From: Phyllostachys edulis
Taxonomy: Eukaryota; Streptophyta; Magnoliopsida; Poales; Poaceae
Length of the DNA stretch: 64,000 nt
Assembly (NCBI GenBank): GCA_036346405.1
Contig: CM070566.1
Location: forward strand, 10,636,355-10,700,354
Direction: 5' to 3'
The position numbers were made by a program, and so were the translations under genes. Positions 47,303 to 57,330 of this stretch are shown piece by piece; the first letter of the stretch is position 1, and each line of letters opens with the position of its first letter. Under the pieces are notes generated by a model, which did no database searches, had not been told where the DNA came from, and worked only from the letters and a program-made list of their open reading frames with translations.

Positions 47303-47345
47303 CCTTTACTCTCTAGACGGTTAAGTCTAATAAATGAGAGACCAA

Positions 47346-47357
47346 GCTCTGATACCA
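47346..47357 (-). promoter_or_regulatory. SIRE primer binding site (tRNA-iMet type)
   Basis: Minus-strand TGGTATCAGAGC two bases from the LTR end, complementary to the 3' end of plant initiator methionine tRNA, the usual primer of copia elements. Confidence 0.9.
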
Positions 47358-47359
47358 CT

Positions 47360-50300
47360 TGTAAGATCGAGGAGGCCGACTAGAGGGGGGTGAATAGGCG
47401 TTTTAAAATTCTTTTGGCTAAAACCAATTTCTAATGCGGAAGCTAATACAAATACGGTTTTGCACAATTAAAGCCTAAATCAACTAGGTTCACCTAAGTG
47501 CACAAACAATACAAGTCTATTGATAAATAGCAATTAAGCAAAGACTTGTAAGCTATTCAATTCTAGCAAAGTAAATAGCACAAAGCTAGGCTAGCATTCA
47601 TTCACAAAGAATAAGCAATTTAATACAAGGAATATAAATTGCACAATGTAAAGCACAAGAATGCAAACCACAATTGACACGGTGATGTTTTACCGTGGTG
47701 ATCGGAGACTTGCCGGTTTTCCCTAATCCATGTTGAGGCAAGCCCAAACTAATTGGATCGGCTCCACGAATTGAGCACCGCGCCCGAGGTAAGTCCAACC
47801 GCTTGGACCGGTTCCAAACCGAACCAACACCTCGCTCCACTAGGGTTGCTCTTTCTTCCACTCAGGAGATGGCGAGCACCACACCACTCACAAACCGCTC
47901 GGGTCTTCTCACAAGCTTCTTTGAGAAGATCACCGATGCACGACGCCTCCACGCCGTCTAGGTGTCGGCAAACACCAAGAGTAATAGGTCAACGACCCTC
48001 ACTTGAACCAATCAAGTGTCTAAGCTCAATGGATACTAAATCCACCACCTAATGCAACACATGCACTAGGATTTGCTCTCTAAGCTCACTAAGTGCAACA
48101 TATGCACAAAAGAGAATGAGAGGCTTGCTCTTTGCTCAATAGAAAGTCTAGGGGCACCAGCAACCTGCCCACACACGGCCAAGGTGGGTATTTATAGCCC
48201 ACACACAAAAACTAGCTGTTGTGGAAAAGTCTGCTGAAAAATCAGCAGGGGCGGTTTAACCGCCAACCAGGAATCGGTACAACCGCACTCCCTCCAACGG
48301 TTATAAAACCAGCCGTTGGACACTCGTTCGGTACAACCGCCAACTAACAATCGGTACAACCGCATAGCCCGGTTGAACCGCATTGACGCGCGGTACAACC
48401 GATCGCAGGGTTTTCGAATCAGCTGAAAGACATGCTCTTTGGAAAACATGAACCACCATAGAAAAATCGGTACAACCGCAGCGCGGTTCAACCGATTTAC
48501 GAATGCGGTTCAACCGATTCTCAAGAGAGCTCCAAGTCGAAATGACATCGGTTCTAGATTTCATGAACCACCATCTGGAAATCGGAACAACCGATTTTCG
48601 GTCAAACCGCACCAAAAATCCGGTTGAACCGCAGCTCGGTTGAACCGCCCAACAACTTTGCAAAACACATTTGCAAATGATATGAAATACAAACAAGGGT
48701 TTACGTGAGATTCTCAACAAGCTGCAAAACACATTTGCCAACTTTTAGAATCACACCACAAGTTGCACTTTGCTTTAACTCAATTTGCAAAACACATTTG
48801 TCAAATTGACGCACGATGCAAACAAGGATTCAAACGAGATTCTCAACAAGTTGCAAAACACATTTGCTAACTTATAGAATCACACTACAAGGAATAAGGT
48901 ACATGGACTTACAACATTTGCAAAACACATTCGCAAACTTAAGTCACATGCTACAAGGATTATCCATGAGCCACAACTATTTGCAAAACACATTCGCAAA
49001 TATTGGCAACATGTTAAGGTGAACTAGAGCAAACATAATGAGCTATCAACACATGACTAACTCAAGCTACTAGTCAAAGACCCCTCTTAATAGTACGGCA
49101 ACCTATACTAGCAATCCGGTCTCCCAACCAAACACCAAGACTAGTAAAAGACTAGGAACACATCCTTAGCCCTAGCTAGTCATACCTTTCCCTTGTGCAA
49201 CCACTTGAAGCTTGATGACGCACATACTTACTTCAAGTCCGGGTCCTTGACTTGAATACTCGTCAACACATGATGAGTTCTTCACTTGACCTTCATCAAC
49301 ACATGATGAAGCTTCACTTCGGGATCTTGACTTGATGCTCATCAACACATGATGACATCCTCCATCCCGAGTCTTGATATGCATCAACACATAATGCACT
49401 CTTCACTTGACCTCCATCAACACATGATGGGTCTTCACTTAACTTGATGATCAACACATGATCATCTCCTCTTCTTGAACATCATCGACACACGATGATT
49501 CCTTCACTTAACTTCCAACAACACATGATGGAACTCCTCTGGACTTGATGACTATCAACACATGATATCATCCCAAGTCTTCATCACTATGGAACATAAC
49601 CACCTTATCCAACTCATGGAAAATGTTAGTTCCACAATATGATTACCATTAATTATCACAACATACCATTAACTCATAATAGTGGGACAAGATACCACAA
49701 TCTTTTCCTCTTTGGTAATTGATGATAACCACTTCAATAATAGATAATTGAATGTAGAATGGTATGAGTATATAGGCAATACACAAGTTGTATATACTCA
49801 TACGAATATATATAACTACACAAGTTATATATACTCAAAAGATATATGAGCACACATGTCTCATATACACACATGAATATATTAACTACACAAGTTATAT
49901 ATATATATATTCAACGATATGTGAGTATACATGAACTACACAAGTTATGTTATACTCACATATAAGTATATTTAGACTACACAAGTCTTATATACACACA
50001 TGAATATTTAACTATGCAAGTTAAATATATTCAAGGATATGTGAGTACACATGAACTACACAAGTTATGTTATACTCACATATAAGTATATTCAGACTAC
50101 TCAAGTCTTATATATACTCACATGAATATATTAACTACACAAGATAAATATATTCAAGGATATGTGAACTATACAAGTCTCATATATACTCATATGAATA
50201 TATTAACTATGCAAGTTAAATATATTCAAAGGATATGTTTCAAAGTAAAGATCCTAAATATATGTGGAAACAGAATATGGATCAATACTAATGAAACCTC

Positions 50301-50743
50301 AAAATATAGAATGAACTCCCCTATATGTGTGCATACATGAATATGTAATAAGAACATATGCACATATTTAGGTTAATCTTTTGGTGGAGTTCAACCTATA
50401 TTTTGGATCCGAGAAATGCAACAATATATAAGAATACAAGGTAGAATGCATACCTCTTTTGTTCTTTATATCCAAACGAGACTAATCATAAGATAAGGCA
50501 AATAGAATAGTTAGTCTCACAAATAGATGTATCATTATAAATGCATTCCTGTTTGGATTTTCCTTTTGTTTATGCAATGAATTGGATTTGTCATTAATCA
50601 CATGTATGCCTTCATGATTTTCACCTTTATATCCAAATAAGGCTACACAATATGTATATCAATAAAAGTGTTAGTCTCACAATTAGATTTGTCATTAATC
50701 ACCAAAACCCCATTAACACATAATGGCGGGTCTAGATCTTTCA
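47360..50743 (-). repeat. 5' LTR of the SIRE-type element
   Basis: Copy of 39383-42878, followed (minus strand) by the initiator-methionine-type primer binding site. The palindrome arrays are retained at 48248-48660, 48657-49002, 49257-49572 and 49764-50229. Confidence 0.93.
48189..48196 (-). promoter_or_regulatory. SIRE 5' LTR TATA box
   Basis: Same TATAAATA in the promoter-bearing LTR. Transcription would proceed leftward into the gag ORF, with a U5-plus-leader of roughly 850 bases before its ATG. Confidence 0.6.
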
Positions 50744-50748
50744 GCCGA
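50744..50748. repeat. SIRE target-site duplication, right copy (GCCGA)
   Basis: Identical to 39378-39382. Confidence 0.9.
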
Positions 50749-51596
50749 AAATGGAGAGCTCAAGCTTCCTGTCTGCTGGTGCTCAATGGGGAAGGTGGAG
50801 GGGAGAGGGGGAAAGACGACTCGTTGTTGGCCTCGACGCTAGCTTATAGTGGCAAGACAAGGTGGTGCAATTTCTCACGAAAAGCACAGCGACAAGATGA
50901 AGCTGTGCTCGGCGACGCCGGCACAGTGTCGAGGACGTGACGGTAGGCATCGTGGCTCCATCGACAGCAAGTGAGAGCATGGTGATGCGACGGGAGTTGG
51001 CGGCTTGCGCGCTGTGGTGTGGTGACACGGGTGATAGCGTGGCTCCAGTGGCCATGTGGGACGAGAGTTGCTCGCATGGGTAGCGTGCTAGCATGGCGCC
51101 AGCGGCAAGCGAGGCGTGTGTGGCGCATGGAGACAACACACGGCCGAGGGTGGGAGTAGGTGCAAGCATGCATGGCTGTCGGGCGCGGTCGAGAGCAGCT
51201 TCGGCGAGACGGAGCACGATGGAGAGGGGACGACGAGACGGTGTGTCATGGTGCCAGTGGGTGCCATCGGGCGAACAGTGGAATAAGGAGCAAGAAAGAA
51301 GAGAGAAAGAAGGAGAGGGGTTGGCACGTGGGTCAGGGAGGGAAAAAGAAAGAGAAAATAAAAAGAGAAAAAAGAAAAAGAAAAGGGAGGTGTCGGCTGG
51401 GACGGGTTGTTTTCGACCCGGACCGTCCTTTTGGGTTTTTCATCTTTTTTTCCTTTTGTTTTGAGCTCTGGTTCGAATTATGACGAAGTTCCAAATGACA
51501 ACCCAGAAGATCAAATATCGACGAAGCGGAATAAAAAGTTTTAAAAATGCCACATTTTTAAACAAGTGGGCTGAAAGTGAATTTTGGAGTGTTACA
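50744..51596 (-). mobile_element. gypsy-type LTR, promoter-proximal part, split by the SIRE element
   Basis: Minus strand begins TGTAACACTCCAAAATTC at 51596, similar to TGTAACGTCCCAAAATTT at 59617. It then runs through an oligopyrimidine stretch (about 51300-51400) into GC-rich sequence that continues at 39382 beyond the SIRE insertion. The long frames on both strands (for example 50783-51217) arise from GC content and have no domain. Confidence 0.5.
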
Positions 51597-51743
51597 CCCA
51601 TGCTCGCGTATGTTTGCCCGATGGGTAGAGGATTGCTCCTATTTCCATTTCCGTGGACAAAGAAAGCCCTATGCCTGGTTCTATTAGGCCATTTGCCCGC
51701 GAATAATCAGGTACAATCGCCATCCCTATTTCCCAATGTTTGT

Positions 51744-51901
51744 CATGGGGCGAAATTTGCGGCCTACCATTTAATTCAAACCTAGCCACTCATTGAACCG
51801 CTACTTGGCTGCTTTGGGCCTACTTCCCCTGGGGTACTAGCCGATTGTTCATCGCCAAGTTTTAACAACCAACAAGGCCCATGGTTAGGTCCCAGGAACT
51901 T
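51744..51901 (+). repeat. direct repeat X, copy 1
   Basis: CATGGGGCGAAATTTGCGGCC ... GGGGTACTAG-CCGAT ... AAGGCCCATG matches 52896-53044 over its length with scattered substitutions and small indels. Confidence 0.7.
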
Positions 51902-52459
51902 CGCTAAAACCGAGGATTTCCGAAATACCTTGACACTATTGCCAATTGTTCAATCACACTACGATTAGGATCATCTACCCATGATCTCCACACAAATATA
52001 TTTTATACGGATTTTAAGTTGTTATTCGGGCAGGACATAGTTAGTATCTATTATATAATAAAAATCAACGATAGATGTTTTATAGCTGCTTAGAAATTCT
52101 CACAAAAAGAAGAGTCATGTGGCCTTAATATGATGTACCCTAATTACCTAGAAATATAGCCATTGGATATTATTGCTTAGAGATTTATTACTTGATAATT
52201 TTAAAACTAAAGGGGAAGACAGTCCTTTCAATTTGTGCCATACAATAGTTATTAATGAAATCAACTTCCCAATCTTTCGATCCATCTAATTTTCCAATCC
52301 TCAGTATAAAGGAAGGGAAAAAGAGAGCGAGCTCGCTGGGCCACGTCGTCTCCACTTTTTTTTAGCCACCGGATTCTGCGCGCTTTGCCTTCCCTGCCGC
52401 ACGATTTCCCCGGCCAAACGCACGCTCGCCTGCACAGGCGCAAACGACGCATCGCGACG

Positions 52460-52545
52460 CTTGCTCCCTCCACGTGCGGGCCCCACGCACGGCCGTGACT
52501 CCGCTTGCTCCCTCCACGTGCGGGCCCCACGCACGTGGAGGCCCC
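52460..52545. repeat. GC-rich tandem repeat with hairpin
   Basis: CGCTTGCTCCCTCCACGTGC and the following GGGCCCCACGCACG occur twice in tandem (unit about 45 bases). The second unit can fold with CCACGTGCG (52514-52522) pairing with CGCACGTGG (52530-52538). Confidence 0.75.
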
Positions 52546-52698
52546 ATGCACAGGCGTGACTCACACGTCCAAGAGCGCGGCTGGCTACTAGTAAAAAACA
52601 AAAGAAGAGAGAGGGAGAGAGTTCGGAGGGCTGCATGCTCATCCTCCTTCGTTAGCCCTCAGTCCGGCCTCCTTCCCGTTTTTTATTCTCTTGTCCTG

Positions 52699-52876
52699 GG
52701 CAAGAGAAGATGGGGCTACGTAAGTTAATATATATAGGATAGTATATGTTACCCCGCGTCACTGGTGGTCAAAGGGTTTGTGTGGGTTAATTGCAAGCAG
52801 TAATAATTCAGATTGCGACCGTAGGAAATTCCTGAGGACCTATTCCATGGAAAATTTAAAGGAATTTTCGAATGGC
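52699..52876 (+). repeat. direct repeat P, copy 1 (3' of the ankyrin gene)
   Basis: GGCAAGAGAAGATGGGGCTACG through TTTTCGAATGGCG matches 56612-56787 with high similarity and one ~14-base indel. Confidence 0.85.
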
Positions 52877-52895
52877 GTTCCTTTGTTCCAAACGT

Positions 52896-53044
52896 AGTCA
52901 TGGGGCCAAAATTTGCAGCTCCGTCTGAGCCCAGCCCAACTCAAACCTGGAGCTGCGACTGGGCTGTTTGGGCCTGCTCCCTGGGGTACTGGGCCGATCG
53001 CTCATCGCGAAGTCATGACAACCAAGGCCCATGTTCATCTCCAG
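52896..53044 (+). repeat. direct repeat X, copy 2
   Basis: See copy 1 at 51744-51901; offset about 1.15 kb. Confidence 0.7.
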
Positions 53045-54940
53045 GAAAAAATAACAAGACCCACGGTTTTGTTATCCTAATTTCACTTGTTTAGGTAGGT
53101 CCCTCCAGAAAAAGAAGAAGAAGAAGGTTTAGGTGGCTAGGCTGCTCTAAAACTAGTTGAACCAAATTTGTCTTTGCTTATACTGCCCAAACAACCCGTT
53201 CTAAAAAAATGATGCGGACGAAATAGAAAGCATAAATTTGCCGCCCAAGCCCAGCCAAAAACACATGGCCTTATGTGAAAATGTCCGAAGGTCAAATCGG
53301 ACAATCCATATTCCAAGGATGGTCCGCCGGCCTGAATTTCAAACTTCACTTCTTCGCCATGGACGATCTGCGACCTGCAAAACCTACAACCAGCAGCATT
53401 TCGCAATATTTTCGAGGCAAGCACTAGATCCAACAGAACCAAATTTATTAGTTACTCTGTACTCATCACAATAACATGTGGAACACATGAGTTCAGGACC
53501 CTCACATGGTCACACACATTTGTTGATTAGGTGAATTTTGTTTCATGTTTCAACGACAAGCTAAGAAGGTGGTGTCGGTCGAGATGAAATCGACATTATG
53601 GCGATTAGCGCCCCAAAATACGCTATAGTATTTATAGCCACGAACATAAACAGGTTGCGTGAGTATGCGCCGGCGAACGGATACAGCCGAGTGACTCGCC
53701 TCATCTCGATAACATGCTGTCTTCCAGGCAAGGAGCTGCGCCACAGAAACTTGACGATGGTGTTCAACGACGCTGGCTTAAATATCCAATGCACGATGAC
53801 CAAGCCCAAGGCATAGATCCCCGCGGATATGAGCTGGAACGTGATCGAACGAAAGATCGCCGTTCTTCCCGTTACGGCAACCAAAGAAGCCGAGAAGGCC
53901 ACGATCATGCTGATAAGCGACACCCATATGCAGTGCAGAGAGAAGACCAAGGTTTTCCATGAGCAGGACGCCTTTCCATAGACGAGCAGGATCACTCCAA
54001 CTACAGAAGCTGTCAAGGCAATGCTGTCGAAGACGATGAAGATTGCGTAGCAGGTATTCTCCTGGAGGATCGCCTTGCCGTCCTCTCCGTAACCCCCTGC
54101 GACGTTGAACGCAGCGGAGAAGGCGACGGTGGCGATGAGAACCGCTACCACCGCGAGGCTGTCGGACGTCATCCCTACCAACTGTGTTATGTCGCGGCCG
54201 CTCCATTGCTTAAGGTTGTCCTGCCTCAGCGGCCGGGATTGCGCCCCGAAGGCTGTAAGCGTCACCACCATGCTTACCTGCACCATGCGCATATTAATTT
54301 GTAGTCGAAAAAGGGGAGCAAACACACTGAAATTGGGGTCTACATGTAACTCACCATGGAGGAGAAACTGGTCAATTTCGCGGCGAGATCAAACGGCGCG
54401 TGCCCATCCTTGTTCATAACATCGGCTCGCACTTTTCCGCTCGACAGCAGGGCCTCCGCGACGCCGGCCACGCCCGCGACCACCGCAAGATGGAGAGGCG
54501 TGTTGCCATCCCTGTCCGGCGCGTTCATGACGCCGTCCAGTATCGGTTTCTCCATGGCAAGCGACACGACCGACGAGTGCCCTTCCTTGGCCGCGGCGTG
54601 CAGGAAGGTCCTGCCATGGCCATCGCGGAGCTCGGCGGCTTCGGGGTAGGCCCTCATCAGCTCCTCGACGACGCCGGCGTGGCCCATCAGCGCGGCGACG
54701 TGGAGCGCGGAGAGGCCGTCCGAGTAGTCCTGTTTGTACACCGTGCTCGGTGGCGCGGCGCGCAGGATTGCCCTTACCATGGATCGGTCGCCGTCGGACG
54801 ACGCGAAATGGAGCGGGCTGCTGCCGTTGCCGTCCACTTCGCCGGCCAGAGATGGCTTCCATTGCAGTAGCAGCCAAACCATTTCTGACAATGCTCAGAT
54901 GGGATTGATGAGCACATTCTTAGCAACCTAAAAGTTGTAC

Positions 54941-55173
54941 TGTCTCCATTTTTTTAGTAACACCCTAAAATGCGATCAAACTTTCTACTAATATATCTAA
55001 AAATATTTAGATTATCTACTTAAAAACTATATTGTTATATTTTTCATTAAAAATACTTTTATAATTTTATTAGTATTTAATAGGACAAAATTATCGTAAA
55101 GTAATAATCAATGTCACGCTCGTATACCCGTAAAAAGTAACAAAACTTTACTTAGAAACGAGCGGAGTGTACG
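54941..55173. mobile_element. Stowaway-like MITE in intron 2 of the ankyrin gene
   Basis: AT-rich segment with ends TACTGTCTCCATTTTTTTAG and (inverted) TACACTCCGCTCGTTTCTAA, degenerate forms of the CTCCCTCCGTTTC terminal repeat of grass Stowaway elements. No coding capacity. Confidence 0.6.
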
Positions 55174-55915
55174 AAAGTGTCTGAAATGGAGAACTATGCG
55201 CAATCTATACAACATTAGGCACTTGGAAGTTGTAACTTGCGAAAGCACAAAAGCTGAACGTGTACTACCACAAATGCGATAAAGAACCCTGAAAGAAGCA
55301 ACTAACCTGAGCTCTGGAAGACGGCAGCGTGCAGGGCATTCTGCGAGCTCGGGCCGACGGGCGACGCATCCTTGCACCTCGTCGTTATCGCTCTGACGGA
55401 GGGCACCGACCCGCTCACCACCGCCAAGTACAGGGCGACAGGCCGGCGTCGTTCAGCTCGGATGCCATCTCCGGCGCCGCCGACACCAGAGCCTCCACCG
55501 CGACACCATGGCCGTGTTTTGCCGCCAGATGCAGGGCCGTGTCCCCGGCCTCGTTCTTGCAGGCGAGGATGCTCTCCCCGCAGCCCTGGGCCAGGTAGAC
55601 GAGGAGAGACACGGCCCTATCTCTCCCCGCCCTCGCCGCGCAGTGCAGCGGCGTGTCTAGCGCAGAGTTCCGGGAGGATAAGACATTCTTATCTCTGAAC
55701 CTGAAGTAGAGCTCCCGCATCAGCTCGTCGTGCCCTTGGTCCGCAGCTACGTGAAGAACCGTGTTCCTCTCCGCGCTCACCTCGTGTATGTCGCACTGTC
55801 CATGGTGAACGCCTGAAAACAAATCAAACAAATACTAGTACACATTTAAGCATGTAGTTAATCTGCGGTGTTTATATTATGAGTTTCCTGGTAAAAAAAC
55901 CGGGTATAAGTAATT

Positions 55916-56166
55916 ATTCCCTCTGTTTAAGAATACATGACGTTTTGAAACGTTGATACGGTCAACTTTAACCACTACTTTTTATATCAGGATGATCACA
56001 AATAATATAAAATTATTATACCGTGAAAATCTTTTCCATGATTAATCTAATGATATTATTTTCACATGACCAATCTAATAGTGTTTTACATATATTAGTA
56101 ATCAAAGTTTGAAAAATTTGACTGCACGCTTTCTCAAATATCATATATCTATGAATGGAGGGAGTA
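55916..56166. mobile_element. Stowaway-like MITE in intron 1 of the ankyrin gene
   Basis: Ends TTCCCTCTGTTTAAGAATAC and (inverted) CTCCCTCCATTCATAGATAT. About 250 bp, AT-rich, next to TA dinucleotides. Confidence 0.7.
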
Positions 56167-56208
56167 TATATTATGCATGAAAGTACAATGGTGCGGAAAA
56201 CATAGAAA

Positions 56209-56257
56209 AATCCATACGCTAGGCAATTGCGCAAATCCATACGCTAGGTAATTGCAC
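56209..56257. repeat. 24-bp tandem duplication in intron 1
   Basis: AATCCATACGCTAGGCAATTGC is followed by AATCCATACGCTAGGTAATTGC, two substitutions apart. Confidence 0.8.
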
Positions 56258-56611
56258 GGGCAACCCGATGAGATTAGTGGAAACGTTGCATGGATTTAAG
56301 TTGCTAATTCTACGGTGTTCTTACATTTTTATCAATATAAAAGTGAAAAAGAGCAGCTCTTACCAGTGGCTTGTTGTGCTGCAGCACAGTGTTGTCGCTG
56401 CAGAAGCAGTGCCATGACCTCCTCCATTTGCCCTCCGTACACGGCAAGGTAGAGAGAAGAGCACATGAACAGGCCCACGCTATTCGACGGCTGCGCCGCG
56501 GCCGCCTCCGCAGATGCTGCAGGGCGAGTGAGCTGGATGAGCTGATAATCCATTTGATCGAAACCAACTCAAGTTAACTACCGCACCAAATCTACTGTAC
56601 ACGTATTCATC

Positions 56612-56787
56612 GGCAAGAGAAGATGGGGCTACGTGAATAGTAATATATACATAGGATGGTACATGTTACCCCGCGTCACTGGTGGTCAAAGGGTTTGCGT
56701 GGGTTAATTGCAAGCAGTAATAATTCAGAATGTGAGCGTAGGAAATTCCATGGAAAATTTAAAGAAATTTTCGAATGGCGCGAAAGG
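56612..56787 (+). repeat. direct repeat P, copy 2 (upstream of the ankyrin gene)
   Basis: Second copy of 52699-52876. It lies 59 bases before the ATG of the minus-strand gene and includes the TATATA at 56644-56649. Confidence 0.85.
56644..56649 (-). promoter_or_regulatory. possible TATA box of the ankyrin gene
   Basis: TATATA on the minus strand about 90 bases before the ATG, within repeat P. Confidence 0.35.
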
Positions 56788-57330
56788 TCTACTGGTGGTC
56801 GAAAGGTCTACTGTGCACATAATTCAGATTGTGACGGCAAGCAGTAATATAGAACGCGACACATAATTCAGAATTCGACGAAGCACGTGCTCATGCATGG
56901 TCCGGACTGGGACAAATAAATTTCGGCTGAAAATCAGTGATAATTGGCTAAAATTCATTAGAAAAATCAAAATAGCTTATCAACAAAGTCCATGGTCGGT
57001 CTATCCATGATTCATCAATAGAGCTGTCACTGATCTCGATTCTCCAATAAATTCCATGATTCATCTATAGAGCTCGTCAACAAAATGTTAGTAAATTCCA
57101 TGATTCCATCAACAAAAGTCACGAACTAACATTATCCCTTCTGAATGCTGAAGAACAAGAACGTGAAACCAACAAAAGCAACCAACCAACATGGAGTAGT
57201 ACCTCCGGTCGCTATCGCTGATGCCGATTTTCCATTAGTCTGACAAACACCGTTGGACAGGGACACGGCGAACCGCCCCTTGATGTGACTACTTGGTAGC
57301 ACACCTCCACCCATGCAACACAGCCTAACC
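56788..57330. other. upstream spacer of the ankyrin gene
   Basis: No gene seen. Short repeated segments (AAAGGTCTACTG twice near 56785-56815, CACATAATTCAGA twice near 56816-56875) and ATTCCATGATTCAT repeats near 57050-57110. The right part grades into the gypsy-type LTR. Confidence 0.45.

Larger units (their letters stand above)
39383..50743 (-). mobile_element. non-autonomous SIRE/Maximus-type copia retrotransposon, complete
   Basis: Bounded by two near-identical LTRs of 3496 and 3384 bp with inverted ends TG(T/A)AAGATC...GATCTTTCA and a 5-bp duplication GCCGA. The primer binding site (47346-47357) and polypurine tract (42879-42893) place the 5' LTR on the right, so it reads on the minus strand. 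The 4.5-kb interior holds a single intact gag ORF (45719-47302). No protease, integrase, reverse transcriptase or RNase H is seen, so the element depends on enzymes supplied by relatives. High LTR similarity indicates a recent insertion. Confidence 0.93.
51597..53550. other. spacer 3' of the ankyrin gene with duplicated segments
   Basis: No gene recognised. It contains two diverged direct copies (51744-51901 and 52896-53044), a GC-rich short tandem repeat with a hairpin (52460-52545), and a copy (52699-52876) of the segment lying upstream of the ankyrin gene. Confidence 0.6.
53561..56553 (-). pseudogene. ankyrin-repeat PGG-domain protein (ACD6-like), four exons, one frameshift in exon 2
   Basis: Exon 1 56553-56364 (ATG MDYQLIQ), exon 2 55812-55307, exon 3 54884-54355, exon 4 54277-53561 (TAG). 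All three introns have GT/AG ends (GTAAGAG, GTTAGT, GTGAGT donors) and phases fit (1,1,0). Exons 1-3 encode ankyrin repeats such as NTVLHVAADQGHDEL, DTPLHCAARAGRD, GDTALHLAAKHGHG, LSALHVAALMGHAG and NTPLHLAVVAGVAG. Exon 4 holds the PGG domain (LIATVAFSAAFNVAGGYGEDG) with four hydrophobic membrane segments. Such proteins act at membranes in plant defence and cell-death control (ACD6 family). Near 55430-55436 (GTACAGGGCGACAGG) one base is missing relative to the expected Pro-Leu-Tyr codons, so the frame is lost after about 190 residues. Restoring phase would give about 647 codons. Either a young pseudogene, a null allele or a sequencing error; everything else is intact. Confidence 0.85.

Noticed and set aside
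53778..54206. 142-codon minus-strand frame
   Set aside because: Alternative frame of ankyrin exon 4; the PGG domain is in the other frame and splice phases support that one.
54400..54870. 156-codon open frame on the + strand
   Set aside because: Antisense shadow of ankyrin exon 3; open because of high GC content, no domain.
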